Below are positions 56,864 to 64,000 of a DNA stretch of 64,000 nucleotides, one piece after another. Below the pieces are notes generated by a model. That model was not told the DNA's origin. It was given only the letters and a program-made list of their open reading frames with translations, and searched no databases. The first letter of the stretch is position 1. Every line of letters begins with the position of its first letter. This DNA is from Pantoea sp. (GTDB lineage: Bacteria > Pseudomonadota > Gammaproteobacteria > Enterobacterales > Enterobacteriaceae). The translations under genes and the position numbers were made by a program. The stretch is from assembly GCF_028283705.1 (NCBI RefSeq), contig NZ_JAPWKD010000008.1:167298-231297 (forward strand), written 5' to 3'.

Positions 56864-57103
56864 TTAATCAGCCACCAGCCACATATCAGCCTCATCGAAC
56901 ATCTCTTCGATGATACGTGCCAGGGTGGCTTTCTCGTTTTTACTCATGTCGGTTTCGATGGCATTGCGTTCCATCGGCTTAACCCGCACTTCAATTTCCG
57001 GAAACACCCGCTGCACACGTTTTTCCAGTTCCTGCAAAATCATTTCGCGCGCGCCGGGCAATCCCGCTACGTTGCGCTTGTCGTAAATCAGCTCCACAAA
57101 CAT
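56864..57103 (-). CDS. DinI-family SOS protein
   Basis: 79 residues: LIYDKRNVAGLPGAREMILQELEKRVQRVFPEIEVRVKP and the acidic C-terminal helix EKATLARIIEEMFDEADMWLVAD match the DinI fold. DinI binds RecA filaments and modulates LexA and UmuD cleavage. A near-consensus LexA box 36 bp upstream shows it is probably SOS-induced. Confidence 0.85.
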   Translation of the reverse strand: MFVELIYDKRNVAGLPGAREMILQELEKRVQRVFPEIEVRVKPMERNAIETDMSKNEKATLARIIEEMFDEADMWLVAD

Positions 57104-57138
57104 CAGGGCATTCCATTTAATGAATCAGAGCGTCATAT

Positions 57139-57158
57139 TACTGTAAATAAAAACAGTA
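57139..57158. promoter_or_regulatory. LexA (SOS) box
   Basis: TACTGTAAATAAAAACAGTA matches the consensus TACTGTATATATATACAGTA with intact CTG-N10-CAG. It lies 36 bp upstream of the dinI-like start and 72 bp before the divergent 97-residue gene, so it may control both. Confidence 0.85.
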
Positions 57159-57229
57159 TCAAGCGGCGGGAAGGGATAAGACGAAAATATTATCTTTGAT
57201 CAGGATACTTTACATTCCAGGGGGTAAAC

Positions 57230-57523
57230 ATGCGGCAATTGGTCATCGATATTTTGCTCAAGATGGCAAAAATGGATGTGGAAGCAAAAGAACTCATGGC
57301 ACAGGTGGAAGCACAGTCGCTGCTGATTGCTGCGCTGCTGATTCAGGCCAAACAGGATAATTCGCTGACCATCAGTGACACGGTGCAGGACGCCATTGTG
57401 ACGGCATCACGCTCATCACAGGAGTTCTTGCAGTCAGATGTGGATCTGTTGCTGACGCACATTAACCGTCTGCTGGCCGTGGCGCGTTATGTAGAAGTGA
57501 AGGCGATTGAACGCGAAGAGTAG
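57230..57523 (+). CDS. Hypothetical helical protein (97 aa), possibly SOS-linked
   Basis: Not recognised. All-helical composition (LVIDILLKMAKMDVEAKELMAQVEAQSLLIAALLIQ...). CAGGGGGT precedes the ATG. It is divergent from the dinI-like gene and shares its LexA-box region. Apparently conserved-looking codon use; no membrane helix strong enough to claim. Confidence 0.6.
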   Translation: MRQLVIDILLKMAKMDVEAKELMAQVEAQSLLIAALLIQAKQDNSLTISDTVQDAIVTASRSSQEFLQSDVDLLLTHINRLLAVARYVEVKAIEREE

Positions 57524-57536
57524 CAAAAAAATTTTA

Positions 57537-57572
57537 CCTCTGGAGGTGGAAATCCAGCAACACCTCCAGAGG
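57537..57572 (-). terminator. Inverted repeat, possible minus-strand terminator
   Basis: CCTCTGGAGGT and ACCTCCAGAGG form an 11-bp perfect stem with a 14-nt loop. On the minus strand it is followed by TAAAATTTTTTTG, so it could end transcripts from the gene at 57711-58034. Confidence 0.5.
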
Positions 57573-57632
57573 CGGTGCAAAGGCACCATTCGTTCAAGGA
57601 CAATCTACGACCGAAGTCGTGAGATTAAGTTA

Positions 57633-57660
57633 TACAACTTTTATTGAGTTGTACAACTTT
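57633..57660. repeat. Short direct/inverted repeat TACAACT
   Basis: TACAACTTT occurs twice (57633-57641 and 57652-57660), and TACAACT with AGTTGTA (57647-57653) also forms an inverted repeat. It may be a protein-binding site; no gene assignment is possible. Confidence 0.35.
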
Positions 57661-57710
57661 ATCCTGATCATTTTGAGCTTTTTAGGGCCAGATGAAATCG
57701 TGCTGCGGAG

Positions 57711-58034
57711 TCAGAGTTCGTTTTTGATGCAGAACTCTTCCCACGTCATTCCCAGCGCCGTAGCGTGTGATTTCAGATAAGTTTCGATAGCGGTTGCCGC
57801 CACTTCCTTGTCTGGCTCGGCGAGTTGAATGGAAAACAGCATACCGTCGAGATTTTTTTGGCGGAGAAATGCGGCGTAGATACGCTCCGCGTGCCACTGG
57901 CGCAGGGCGGCTAATGCCATGCTCGCCTGCTGGGCATCCTGCTCCGTCAGTTCATCCAGTGCGGACTGGAAATCAGGGTGGGCGGCAAAAAACATCTCGC
58001 GCGCCTGGGCGTAATATTGTTCTGGTGTTTTCAT
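57711..58034 (-). CDS. Hypothetical protein (107 aa)
   Basis: Started at ATG 58034 (MKTPEQYYAQAREMFFAAHPDF); the longer ORF would run across the oppositely oriented yedD and is rejected. The product is soluble, helical and acidic, ending WEEFCIKNEL. I cannot name the family. It lies divergent from yedD. Confidence 0.65.
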   Translation of the reverse strand: MKTPEQYYAQAREMFFAAHPDFQSALDELTEQDAQQASMALAALRQWHAERIYAAFLRQKNLDGMLFSIQLAEPDKEVAATAIETYLKSHATALGMTWEEFCIKNEL

Positions 58035-58214
58035 GCGGAATTCCTGCTGATCGACTCGGCGCGTAGTGTAACGTGCCGCAGCCGGGTTGTCGCCCGGGCG
58101 CGCTTCTATGACGGAAAAAGAGCGTGATACGAACAACCAGCGCGCAGATAGCTTGCGAAACTCACTGGAAAAATTATAACGTAGCCGCCATTGAAGCGAG
58201 TGTAGGGACCGAAG

Positions 58215-58682
58215 ATGAAAAAGTGGATGATACTGGCGGCGCTGGCGCTGACCGGTTGTGCGCAGATTAACAACTATGAAGCCGCCGTGAAAACCCCGCC
58301 TCCGGCAGAATTGCAGGGTTACTGGCAAACCACAGGGCCGCAGAGCAAGCTTATCAGTGACCAGGCGATGGCGAGTCTGATCATCGGTGCTAAAGGGGAT
58401 ACGCTGGATTGCCGTCAATGGCAACGCGTGATCGCCAAGCCGGGCAAACTGACGCGTTTTGACGATCAGTGGGTCAACGTGACGCGTCTGGTGCGCGTGA
58501 TGCCGCTGCGACTGCAAAATGGTGAGCTGCGTTACGATGGTCTGCGCATGCGCAAAGTGGAGCGCCCGACAGTTGAATGTCAGCAGGCCTTACATGAAGT
58601 GGCGGCGCGGCCAAATGAAGCGGTGATTCAGAATATTGAGCCGGAAATTTTGCGACCGATGCAGAGCGTCGCTCAGCAATAA
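58215..58682 (+). CDS. yedD: Lipoprotein YedD
   Basis: 155 residues with a lipoprotein signal (LAALALTGCAQINNYE; lipobox Leu-Thr-Gly-Cys, Cys at about 16). YWQTTGPQSKLISDQAMASLI and GDTLDCRQWQRVIAKPGKLT match E. coli YedD. Predicted outer-membrane lipoprotein of unknown function, next to fliT as in E. coli (where amyA intervenes). Confidence 0.93.
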   Translation: MKKWMILAALALTGCAQINNYEAAVKTPPPAELQGYWQTTGPQSKLISDQAMASLIIGAKGDTLDCRQWQRVIAKPGKLTRFDDQWVNVTRLVRVMPLRLQNGELRYDGLRMRKVERPTVECQQALHEVAARPNEAVIQNIEPEILRPMQSVAQQ

Positions 58683-58724
58683 AAAGACGCAGCGGCGGGG
58701 AAATGTCTTTCTCTGCCGCTGCGT
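58681..58724 (-). terminator. Terminator of the fliDST transcript
   Basis: ACGCAGCGGC and GCCGCTGCGT form a 10-bp stem with an 18-nt loop. On the minus strand CTTTTT follows, fitting termination of fliDST; it could also slow the convergent yedD transcript. Confidence 0.75.
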
Positions 58725-58735
58725 GAGGGTAAAAC

Positions 58736-59095
58736 TTACACCGATTCGCGCGGCACCAGTACGCTGCCTTGCTTGCCGTAAGCGCCCATCACCGACTTCT
58801 GCCGTGATGTCTGCCCTACCAGCTGTGCCAGTTCATCCATACGAGCCTGCAACAGACGTCTGACTTCACTCTCGTTGTCGAGGATATGGCGGAGTACCGG
58901 GCGCAACTGTTCCTGGGTTTGCAGCGAAGGTGCAGCATCCTGCGTTGATCGGGCTAGCTGTTGCACCGCACTGACATACTCCAACTCCTTTTGAATCAAT
59001 TCATCCCATTCGCCATCTGCGGCAAGGCGCAGCATTCCCTGGCTGAGATCGAGTAACTGTTGGTAAATGGCAATCAGATGCGGTGCGATAGTCAT
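58736..59095 (-). CDS. fliT: Flagellar export chaperone FliT
   Basis: 119 residues, helical: [42 protein letters not shown], matching FliT. It is the chaperone of FliD and an inhibitor of FlhDC activity. It follows fliS by a one-base overlap (TAATG), in the normal fliDST order. Confidence 0.94.
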   Translation of the reverse strand: MTIAPHLIAIYQQLLDLSQGMLRLAADGEWDELIQKELEYVSAVQQLARSTQDAAPSLQTQEQLRPVLRHILDNESEVRRLLQARMDELAQLVGQTSRQKSVMGAYGKQGSVLVPRESV

Positions 59096-59502
59096 TAAAC
59101 GGCGTCCTGAAGGTGTTGAGGTTGAGCGACTTCTTTCCAGGCATCAGCGATATTACGCAGAAGGCCTTCAACTTCTTCGATGGCTTCCACGTCATTACGC
59201 AGATTAGCCTGTAACAGACGGCGAACCATGTAGGCATACAGCCCTAACAGGTTATCGGTGAGCTCATCACCGTTGCTGTCTGCCAGACCCTGTTTGAGTC
59301 CGTTTTCGATAATGTTGATCGCATGTGAGAGCGAGCGGCCTTTGCCCTCCATATTACCGTCCTGTAAAAACAGGCGGGCGCGAACCAGCGCACTGAGCGC
59401 ACCGTCAAACAGCATCACCACCAGTTGCTGCTGGCTGGCGCTCATGACGGCGCTTTCAACGCCGATTTTGGCATAGGCTTTTGTGCCATTTGCGCTATAC
59501 AT
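59095..59502 (-). CDS. fliS: Flagellin export chaperone FliS
   Basis: 135 residues; [45 protein letters not shown] and [19 protein letters not shown] are diagnostic of FliS, the four-helix chaperone that binds the flagellin C-terminus and prevents early polymerisation. Confidence 0.97.
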   Translation of the reverse strand: MYSANGTKAYAKIGVESAVMSASQQQLVVMLFDGALSALVRARLFLQDGNMEGKGRSLSHAINIIENGLKQGLADSNGDELTDNLLGLYAYMVRRLLQANLRNDVEAIEEVEGLLRNIADAWKEVAQPQHLQDAV

Positions 59503-59512
59503 GAATCACTCC

Positions 59513-60937
59513 TTATGAGGATGAGCTACTGCTGGATGACGTACTGAACTGTTGAGTCAGGTAAGTACTGGTGCTATTCAGCGAGCTCATAGTGACGTCG
59601 AGCTGGGTAAATTGCGTTTTATAGCGCGCAATCAGGTTATCAATACGCGTGCTCATGTCGTTGTACTGATCGGTCAGGTCGTTCAGGGTCTTACTGACAC
59701 CATCAGTTGCTGATTGCACAATACCGGTAGTCGAGAGCCAGCTGGTCAGGTTGGTAGCAATGGTGGTGGTAATACCCGTGGTTTTACCGTCGCCGACAAT
59801 CATCTCTTTAACGCCAGCGGCATCGGTGCTCAGTGCGGTTGACAGTTTGTCGGAATCCAGCTCCAGCTGACCTGATGTCGGATCGGTGGTGATGCCAATC
59901 TGTGCCAGGGTTTTATAGGTAGATGAACTCTGCGCATTGGTCAGCATGCTTTTCAGCTGGGTCTGAATGGTACGCAGGGTACTGTCGCCGAGCAGTGCGC
60001 CGTTGCTGGAGTCCTGTGAATCTGAACCCACATCCACCGCGGTATATTTGGTCAGGGTGTCGAACTGCGTCAGCAGGGCGTTATAAGCACTCACCCAGCT
60101 GGTGATTGCGTTATCTGCTTTCGATGAGTCTTTAGTGATGGCCAGCGTTTGGTTGCCGGTGGTGGTATCGTTCAGATTAAGCGTAATCCCTTCCAGCGCA
60201 TCACTGATGGTGTTGCTGCTGTTCTCAATCGCCACGTTATTCACTGTCAGTTTGGCGTTCTGCGCGGCAACGCTTTCTGTCATGACGTTGCTGCTGGCGC
60301 TGGCGTCATAGCCGACGATACCCTGCAACGTATCATCGCCTGTCACCGTGATGCTGCTGACGGCATTATCGCTGCCGGTTTCAGTTGAGGTCAGTGACAG
60401 ACGGTAGCTGCTATCGCCGGTTTTAATAATAGTGGCGGTGACACCGGCATCGGCGCTGTTGATGGCATCACGCATACCGGTCAGCGAGGTCTGATCGCTG
60501 GTCAGGGTGATGTCTTTACTGGTGCCATCCACCAGTTTAATCGTCATGGTGCGGCTGCTGGCCGAGCTATCGCCTAGTGCAGTGCTGTTGCTGGTTTGCG
60601 TGGCGGAGGTCAGCGTCTGTGCCTGGGCCAGCTGAGATACGCTGATAGTGTAATTACCGGCGACAACGTTACCAGACGTGGTGGCGCTAAAGGCGCTGGA
60701 AGTGCTGGTCGCGGTTGTTGCAGTAAACAGGTCAGCACTGTTTAACGCGGTATTGGCTGTCTGGAACGTCGTCAACGCACTTTTCAGCGTGCCATAGGCA
60801 CTCAGTTTAGCGGTGTACGCCGTCTGCTGATTGGAGATCGGTGTTAATGACGCTTTTTCGGCGGTTTCCAGACTATCCAGAATGCTACTTAAATCAAGGC
60901 CTGAACCGACACCCAGGTTAGTAATCGTTGCTGCCAT
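59513..60937 (-). CDS. fliD: Flagellar filament cap protein FliD
   Basis: 474 residues. N-terminal LGVGSGLDLSSILDSLETAEK and C-terminal coiled region (LNDLTDQYNDMSTRIDNLIARYKTQFTQLDVTMSSLNSTSTYLTQQF, in parts) define FliD (HAP2). The middle is rich in Ser/Thr and variable. It ends in an all-serine tract. A strong sigma-28 promoter precedes it, and fliS follows 10 bp later. Confidence 0.96.
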   Translation of the reverse strand: MAATITNLGVGSGLDLSSILDSLETAEKASLTPISNQQTAYTAKLSAYGTLKSALTTFQTANTALNSADLFTATTATSTSSAFSATTSGNVVAGNYTISVSQLAQAQTLTSATQTSNSTALGDSSASSRTMTIKLVDGTSKDITLTSDQTSLTGMRDAINSADAGVTATIIKTGDSSYRLSLTSTETGSDNAVSSITVTGDDTLQGIVGYDASASSNVMTESVAAQNAKLTVNNVAIENSSNTISDALEGITLNLNDTTTGNQTLAITKDSSKADNAITSWVSAYNALLTQFDTLTKYTAVDVGSDSQDSSNGALLGDSTLRTIQTQLKSMLTNAQSSSTYKTLAQIGITTDPTSGQLELDSDKLSTALSTDAAGVKEMIVGDGKTTGITTTIATNLTSWLSTTGIVQSATDGVSKTLNDLTDQYNDMSTRIDNLIARYKTQFTQLDVTMSSLNSTSTYLTQQFSTSSSSSSSS

Positions 60938-60980
60938 GTTGTTTCCTTATTTATGTCGACACGGAGAGTGAATACCGGGG

Positions 60981-61007
60981 TTATCGGCTTAGGATGGTGA
61001 AAGTTTA
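60981..61007 (-). promoter_or_regulatory. FliA (sigma-28) promoter of fliD
   Basis: On the minus strand TAAACTTT, an 11-nt spacer and a perfect GCCGATAA match the sigma-28 consensus, 44 bp before the fliD start. Confidence 0.85.
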
Positions 61008-61171
61008 AAAGTATTTACCTTAGAGTAATAAAGCGAATAGCGCATATAGAGAAGGGTATTTCTGACGCTAGAAAAGTGATCATTCAGCACTAAAGAAGTG
61101 CAGGACCTGGGCGATAAAGATAAGCGTGACAGGCTGAAGTGAAAAATTTTTGCCTGGTACTAAAAAAAATC

Positions 61172-61198
61172 TAAAGGTTGTTTAAAGGCAGACGATAA
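61172..61198 (+). promoter_or_regulatory. FliA (sigma-28) promoter of fliC
   Basis: TAAAGGTT, an 11-nt spacer and GACGATAA match TAAAGTTT-N11-GCCGATAA, 77 bp before the fliC start, as expected for flagellin. Confidence 0.85.
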
Positions 61199-61275
61199 CA
61201 ACTTTGACGGCGCTGAAGCCGGCGGGTTGAAGCCCACACCTTAACCGAAAGACTTGATTAACAGGAATATTTATC

Positions 61276-62583
61276 ATGGCCCAAGTCATTAATACCAACA
61301 GCCTCTCGCTGATCACTCAGAACAACATCAACAAGAACCAGTCTGCTCTGTCTACTTCTATCGAGCGTCTGTCTTCTGGTCTTCGTATTAACAGCGCTAA
61401 AGATGACGCAGCGGGCCAGGCGATTGCCAACCGCTTCACCTCTAACATCAACGGCCTGACTCAGGCAGCGCGTAACGCCAACGACGGTATCTCTGCTGCG
61501 CAGACCACTGAAGGCGCACTGTCTGAAATCAACAACAACTTACAGCGTATCCGTGAACTGACCGTACAGGCACAGAACGGTACCAACTCTGATTCCGACC
61601 TGTCTTCAATCCAGGACGAAATCAAATCACGTCTCGACGAAATTGACCGTGTGTCTGGCCAGACCACCTTCAACGGCGTGAACGTGCTGTCTAAAAACGG
61701 TTCAATGAGCATCCAGGTCGGTTCTAACGATGGCGAAACCATCGATATCAACCTGCAGCAGATTGACTCTTCTACTCTGGGTCTGAGCGGCTTCTCCGTC
61801 TCTAAAAACTCTCTGGATGTGTCTGACTCTATCACTCAGGTTGCTGATACCGGCACCGGCGTGATGAAAGATATCGACCTGACTGACGTAGCAAGCAAAC
61901 TGGGCGTGAGCAGCGGTACTCTGTCTCTGCACCAGATCTCTGGCACCAGCGAATACGTGGTACAGTCTGGCAGCGATTACTACTCTGTATCTGTTGATAC
62001 TGATGGAACAACTGGCAGCAACGCAGGTAAAGTTGAACTGAACACCGTTGACGTTTCTTATGATGACGCAGCGAATGGTCTGTCGAGCGGCAGCCCGGCG
62101 ACCGTGAGTGGTCAGTTGATTAAAGTGGGTACCGACAGCAGCGGTAATGTGACTGCTTACACCACCCTGCAAGACAAAAACTACGCAGTAAGCGGTACCG
62201 TGCTGGCGAACAGCAATGACGCCACTCAATCAACCAGCGGTACTATGGCCATTCATCTGAGCACCAGCGGTGCAACCACCGCGACTGCAGAATTCGCTGG
62301 TGCATCCACTGCTGACCCGCTGGCACTGCTGGACAAAGCTATCTCTCAGGTTGACACCTACCGTTCAAGCCTGGGTGCGGTGCAGAACCGTCTGGACTCT
62401 GCCATCACCAACCTGAACAACACCACGACCAACCTGTCAGAAGCACAGTCCCGTATCCAGGATGCGGACTACGCGACAGAAGTGTCGAACATGTCTAAAG
62501 CACAGATCATCCAGCAGGCGGGTAACTCCGTGTTGGCGAAAGCTAACCAGGTTCCGCAGCAGGTTCTGTCTCTGCTGCAGTAA
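61276..62583 (+). CDS. fliC: Flagellin FliC
   Basis: 435 residues. The conserved D0/D1 N-terminus (MAQVINTNSLSLITQNNINK; SSGLRINSAKDDAAGQAIANRF) and C-terminus (NLSEAQSRIQDADYATEVSNMSKAQIIQQAGNSVLAKANQVPQQVLSLLQ, in parts) flank a moderately long Ser/Thr-rich D2/D3 region with little lysine. TLR5-site-like residues are in the D1 LQRIRELTVQAQNG segment. It is exported by the fli apparatus and polymerises as the filament. Confidence 0.98.
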   Translation: MAQVINTNSLSLITQNNINKNQSALSTSIERLSSGLRINSAKDDAAGQAIANRFTSNINGLTQAARNANDGISAAQTTEGALSEINNNLQRIRELTVQAQNGTNSDSDLSSIQDEIKSRLDEIDRVSGQTTFNGVNVLSKNGSMSIQVGSNDGETIDINLQQIDSSTLGLSGFSVSKNSLDVSDSITQVADTGTGVMKDIDLTDVASKLGVSSGTLSLHQISGTSEYVVQSGSDYYSVSVDTDGTTGSNAGKVELNTVDVSYDDAANGLSSGSPATVSGQLIKVGTDSSGNVTAYTTLQDKNYAVSGTVLANSNDATQSTSGTMAIHLSTSGATTATAEFAGASTADPLALLDKAISQVDTYRSSLGAVQNRLDSAITNLNNTTTNLSEAQSRIQDADYATEVSNMSKAQIIQQAGNSVLAKANQVPQQVLSLLQ

Positions 62584-62599
62584 GTTTCTAATGGCTTGC

Positions 62600-62626
62600 A
62601 AACCCCGCTCCGGCGGGGTTTTTTTA
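62600..62626 (+). terminator. Intrinsic terminator of fliC
   Basis: AACCCCGC and GCGGGGTT form an 8-bp stem with a TCCG loop followed by seven T residues. Confidence 0.92.
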
Positions 62627-62756
62627 TGGCTGAATAACCACAAAATCGTGGCGCTGCTTGGCGGATTGAATTCGCTGGTAACCCTTAGGATAAGGAAAAA
62701 TCGTCTTGCTGCGTGCCGATGACGGTTGACGCAACCATTGCCAGAGAAGGGCCATC

Positions 62757-64000
62757 ATGAACCACTCCCCACTTGTCAGCATTATTATCACGGCGCATTT
62801 TCCCGTTTGGCTGGAAGCGGCACTCAACAGTGCGCTGGCGCAGGATCACCCCAACTGTGAAATCCTGGTGGCTGACGTCAGCGGTACGGAATTTGTCGCA
62901 CAACTGCTACAACCTTATCTGAATCAGCCGGGTCATCCGGTTCGCCATCTGGTCTATCCGTCACGACATCCTGAAGTGATTGCCGAAGCGATTCGGGAAG
63001 CGCGGGGTGAGTTGATTAATGTGCTGAGTTATACGGATCTGTTGACCAGCAACGCCATCAGCACCCTGGTCGGAGCATTAGAGACAGCACCTCAGGCGGT
63101 GCTGGCACTCGCAAAACGCAATCGGATGGATGCAGCCGGTGAACCGTTGCCAGATATCCTCTCCACCGCCGCGTTTCTGCCGGAGCCGGGGGTGATCAAG
63201 GGTATGGACCTGTTGCGTTACCAGTGTCGTCTCGGCTACAACCTGCTGGGTGATCTCAGTGCTGCGTTGATGCGTCGGGAAATGTTACTGGCGCTGATGC
63301 CAGATAACGGTGCGTTATTAAGCATTGAGGGTGAGGCGCTGCCAGAAATTGGTGCGCTGGTGCTGTACAGCAAACTACTGCCGCAGGGGGATGTGGTGTG
63401 GTTCCCACAGGCGCTGTGCACGGTGCGCGTGTCAGATTTGTATGTGCAACCGCATATGAAAGAGGGGGAAGATCACATCCGCATTCCCCGTGAGAAACTG
63501 ATTCAGCAGTTGCGCAAAGCGGCATGGTATATCAATGCTAAAGGTCCGTCGGATATCGTCAGGGTGACCTCGTTGAGGCAACCGGCTCAGACGACGCAAT
63601 ACAATATGCGTCAGCAGCAGTATCAGGCGCTGAGCAACAGCACCCTTAACCACTGGAATACGGTACGTCAGCTGACTCCGGCTCACCAGGTGGCGCTGAT
63701 GCAATTGAGCGCGGAAGTCGCGCAACCGGTTTGTGTGGCGGTGGTGATCAACGTCACCCCGGATAATGCGGCCCTGCTTGATGAAACAGTCACATCGCTG
63801 GCGGCGTTTTCTTCCCCATTACTGACGCTGCACCCAATGCTGGTCGGTGCGGTAAGCGATAATCAGGCAGGCGTGCTGGCGTTTCCGGCCGCAGCCGATC
63901 AACGTTTGCCGGTGATTAATCAACTGATCAACGATCAGGATGCCCACTGGTTTATTTTTGTTGAGGCAGGGACGCGTTTTAATGCCTCTGGCCTGATCGC
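62757..64000 (+). CDS. Family 2-like glycosyltransferase (3' partial)
   Basis: ATG 62757 follows CCAGAGAAGGGCC and the frame stays open to the window end (about 414 residues visible). The N-terminus PLVSIIITAHFPVWLEAALNSALAQDHPNCEILVADVSG is a classical GT-A start (nucleotide-sugar binding), and a second similar module seems to begin near VCVAVVINVTPDNAALLDETV. It would transfer sugar from a nucleotide donor. Position right after fliC suggests flagellin glycosylation, as in other bacteria with glycosyltransferases next to flagellin genes. Confidence 0.8.
   Translation, partial: MNHSPLVSIIITAHFPVWLEAALNSALAQDHPNCEILVADVSGTEFVAQLLQPYLNQPGHPVRHLVYPSRHPEVIAEAIREARGELINVLSYTDLLTSNAISTLVGALETAPQAVLALAKRNRMDAAGEPLPDILSTAAFLPEPGVIKGMDLLRYQCRLGYNLLGDLSAALMRREMLLALMPDNGALLSIEGEALPEIGALVLYSKLLPQGDVVWFPQALCTVRVSDLYVQPHMKEGEDHIRIPREKLIQQLRKAAWYINAKGPSDIVRVTSLRQPAQTTQYNMRQQQYQALSNSTLNHWNTVRQLTPAHQVALMQLSAEVAQPVCVAVVINVTPDNAALLDETVTSLAAFSSPLLTLHPMLVGAVSDNQAGVLAFPAAADQRLPVINQLINDQDAHWFIFVEAGTRFNASGLI

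Noticed and set aside
1..64000. CRISPR arrays, insertion sequences or prophage blocks
   Set aside because: No regularly spaced repeats, transposase, integrase or phage structural genes were seen in the window.

Overview
The window reads as chromosome of a Pantoea/Erwinia-type enterobacterium (Erwiniaceae). Orthologues of a contiguous E. coli segment (yedD, fliTSD, fliC, fliE to fliR, rcsA, dsrB, yodD, yedP, dgcQ, yodC, yedI, vsr, dcm, yedJ, mtfA, tRNA-Asn) are recognisable but rearranged and interspersed with accessory genes. This assignment rests on recalled protein similarity and gene order, not on a search.

Layout. 1-8250: catabolic uptake locus with a family-5 ABC importer (fused double ATPase, Tat-exported binding protein, two permeases), a MarR regulator and two FAD-dependent amine/amino-acid oxidases. 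8353-11965: small ORFs, then the Fur-box-preceded catecholate receptor fiu with its hydroxylase partner ybiX/piuC. 11975-15883: LprI-like envelope protein, a DauR/YheO-type regulator, a frameshifted RidA gene, a PLP serine/threonine dehydratase and a LysR regulator. 16096-22946: UbiD-type hydroxyarylic acid decarboxylase with its UbiX partner, a DUF554 membrane protein, a secreted beta-helix protein resembling QuiC (3-dehydroshikimate dehydratase), a secreted type I dehydroquinate dehydratase and an OprB-type porin. Together these suggest periplasmic conversion of dehydroquinate to protocatechuate, with possible decarboxylation to catechol in the cytoplasm.

23256-26115: AT-rich two-gene island (ABC-type ATPase plus HNH nuclease, Septu/PtuAB-like) abutting the 3' side of tRNA-Asn(GUU); this is the best candidate defence system. 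26220-34745: mtfA, an ASCH-like protein, yedJ, an Arc-type RHH protein, a frameshifted chemoreceptor, dcm and vsr (divergent), yedI and small proteins. 34868-42567: yodC, dgcQ, a glucosyl-3-phosphoglycerate synthase-like gene next to the phosphatase yedP/mpgP, a shortened DsrA-like sRNA, yodD, a possible second sRNA, dsrB, an intact chemoreceptor and rcsA.

43191-54495: the complete fliE / fliFGHIJK / fliLMNOPQR cluster encoding the MS ring, C ring, export gate, export ATPase and hook-length control. 54705-58682: blue-light BLUF-EAL protein, several small unknown genes, a DinI-like protein with a LexA box, and lipoprotein yedD. 58736-62583: fliT, fliS, fliD (leftward) and fliC (rightward) with sigma-28 promoters. 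From 62757 a glycosyltransferase runs off the window and may modify flagellin. The right half therefore combines motility (fli), its silencing or switching (rcsA, dgcQ, bluF, DsrA-like RNA) and chemotaxis receptors.
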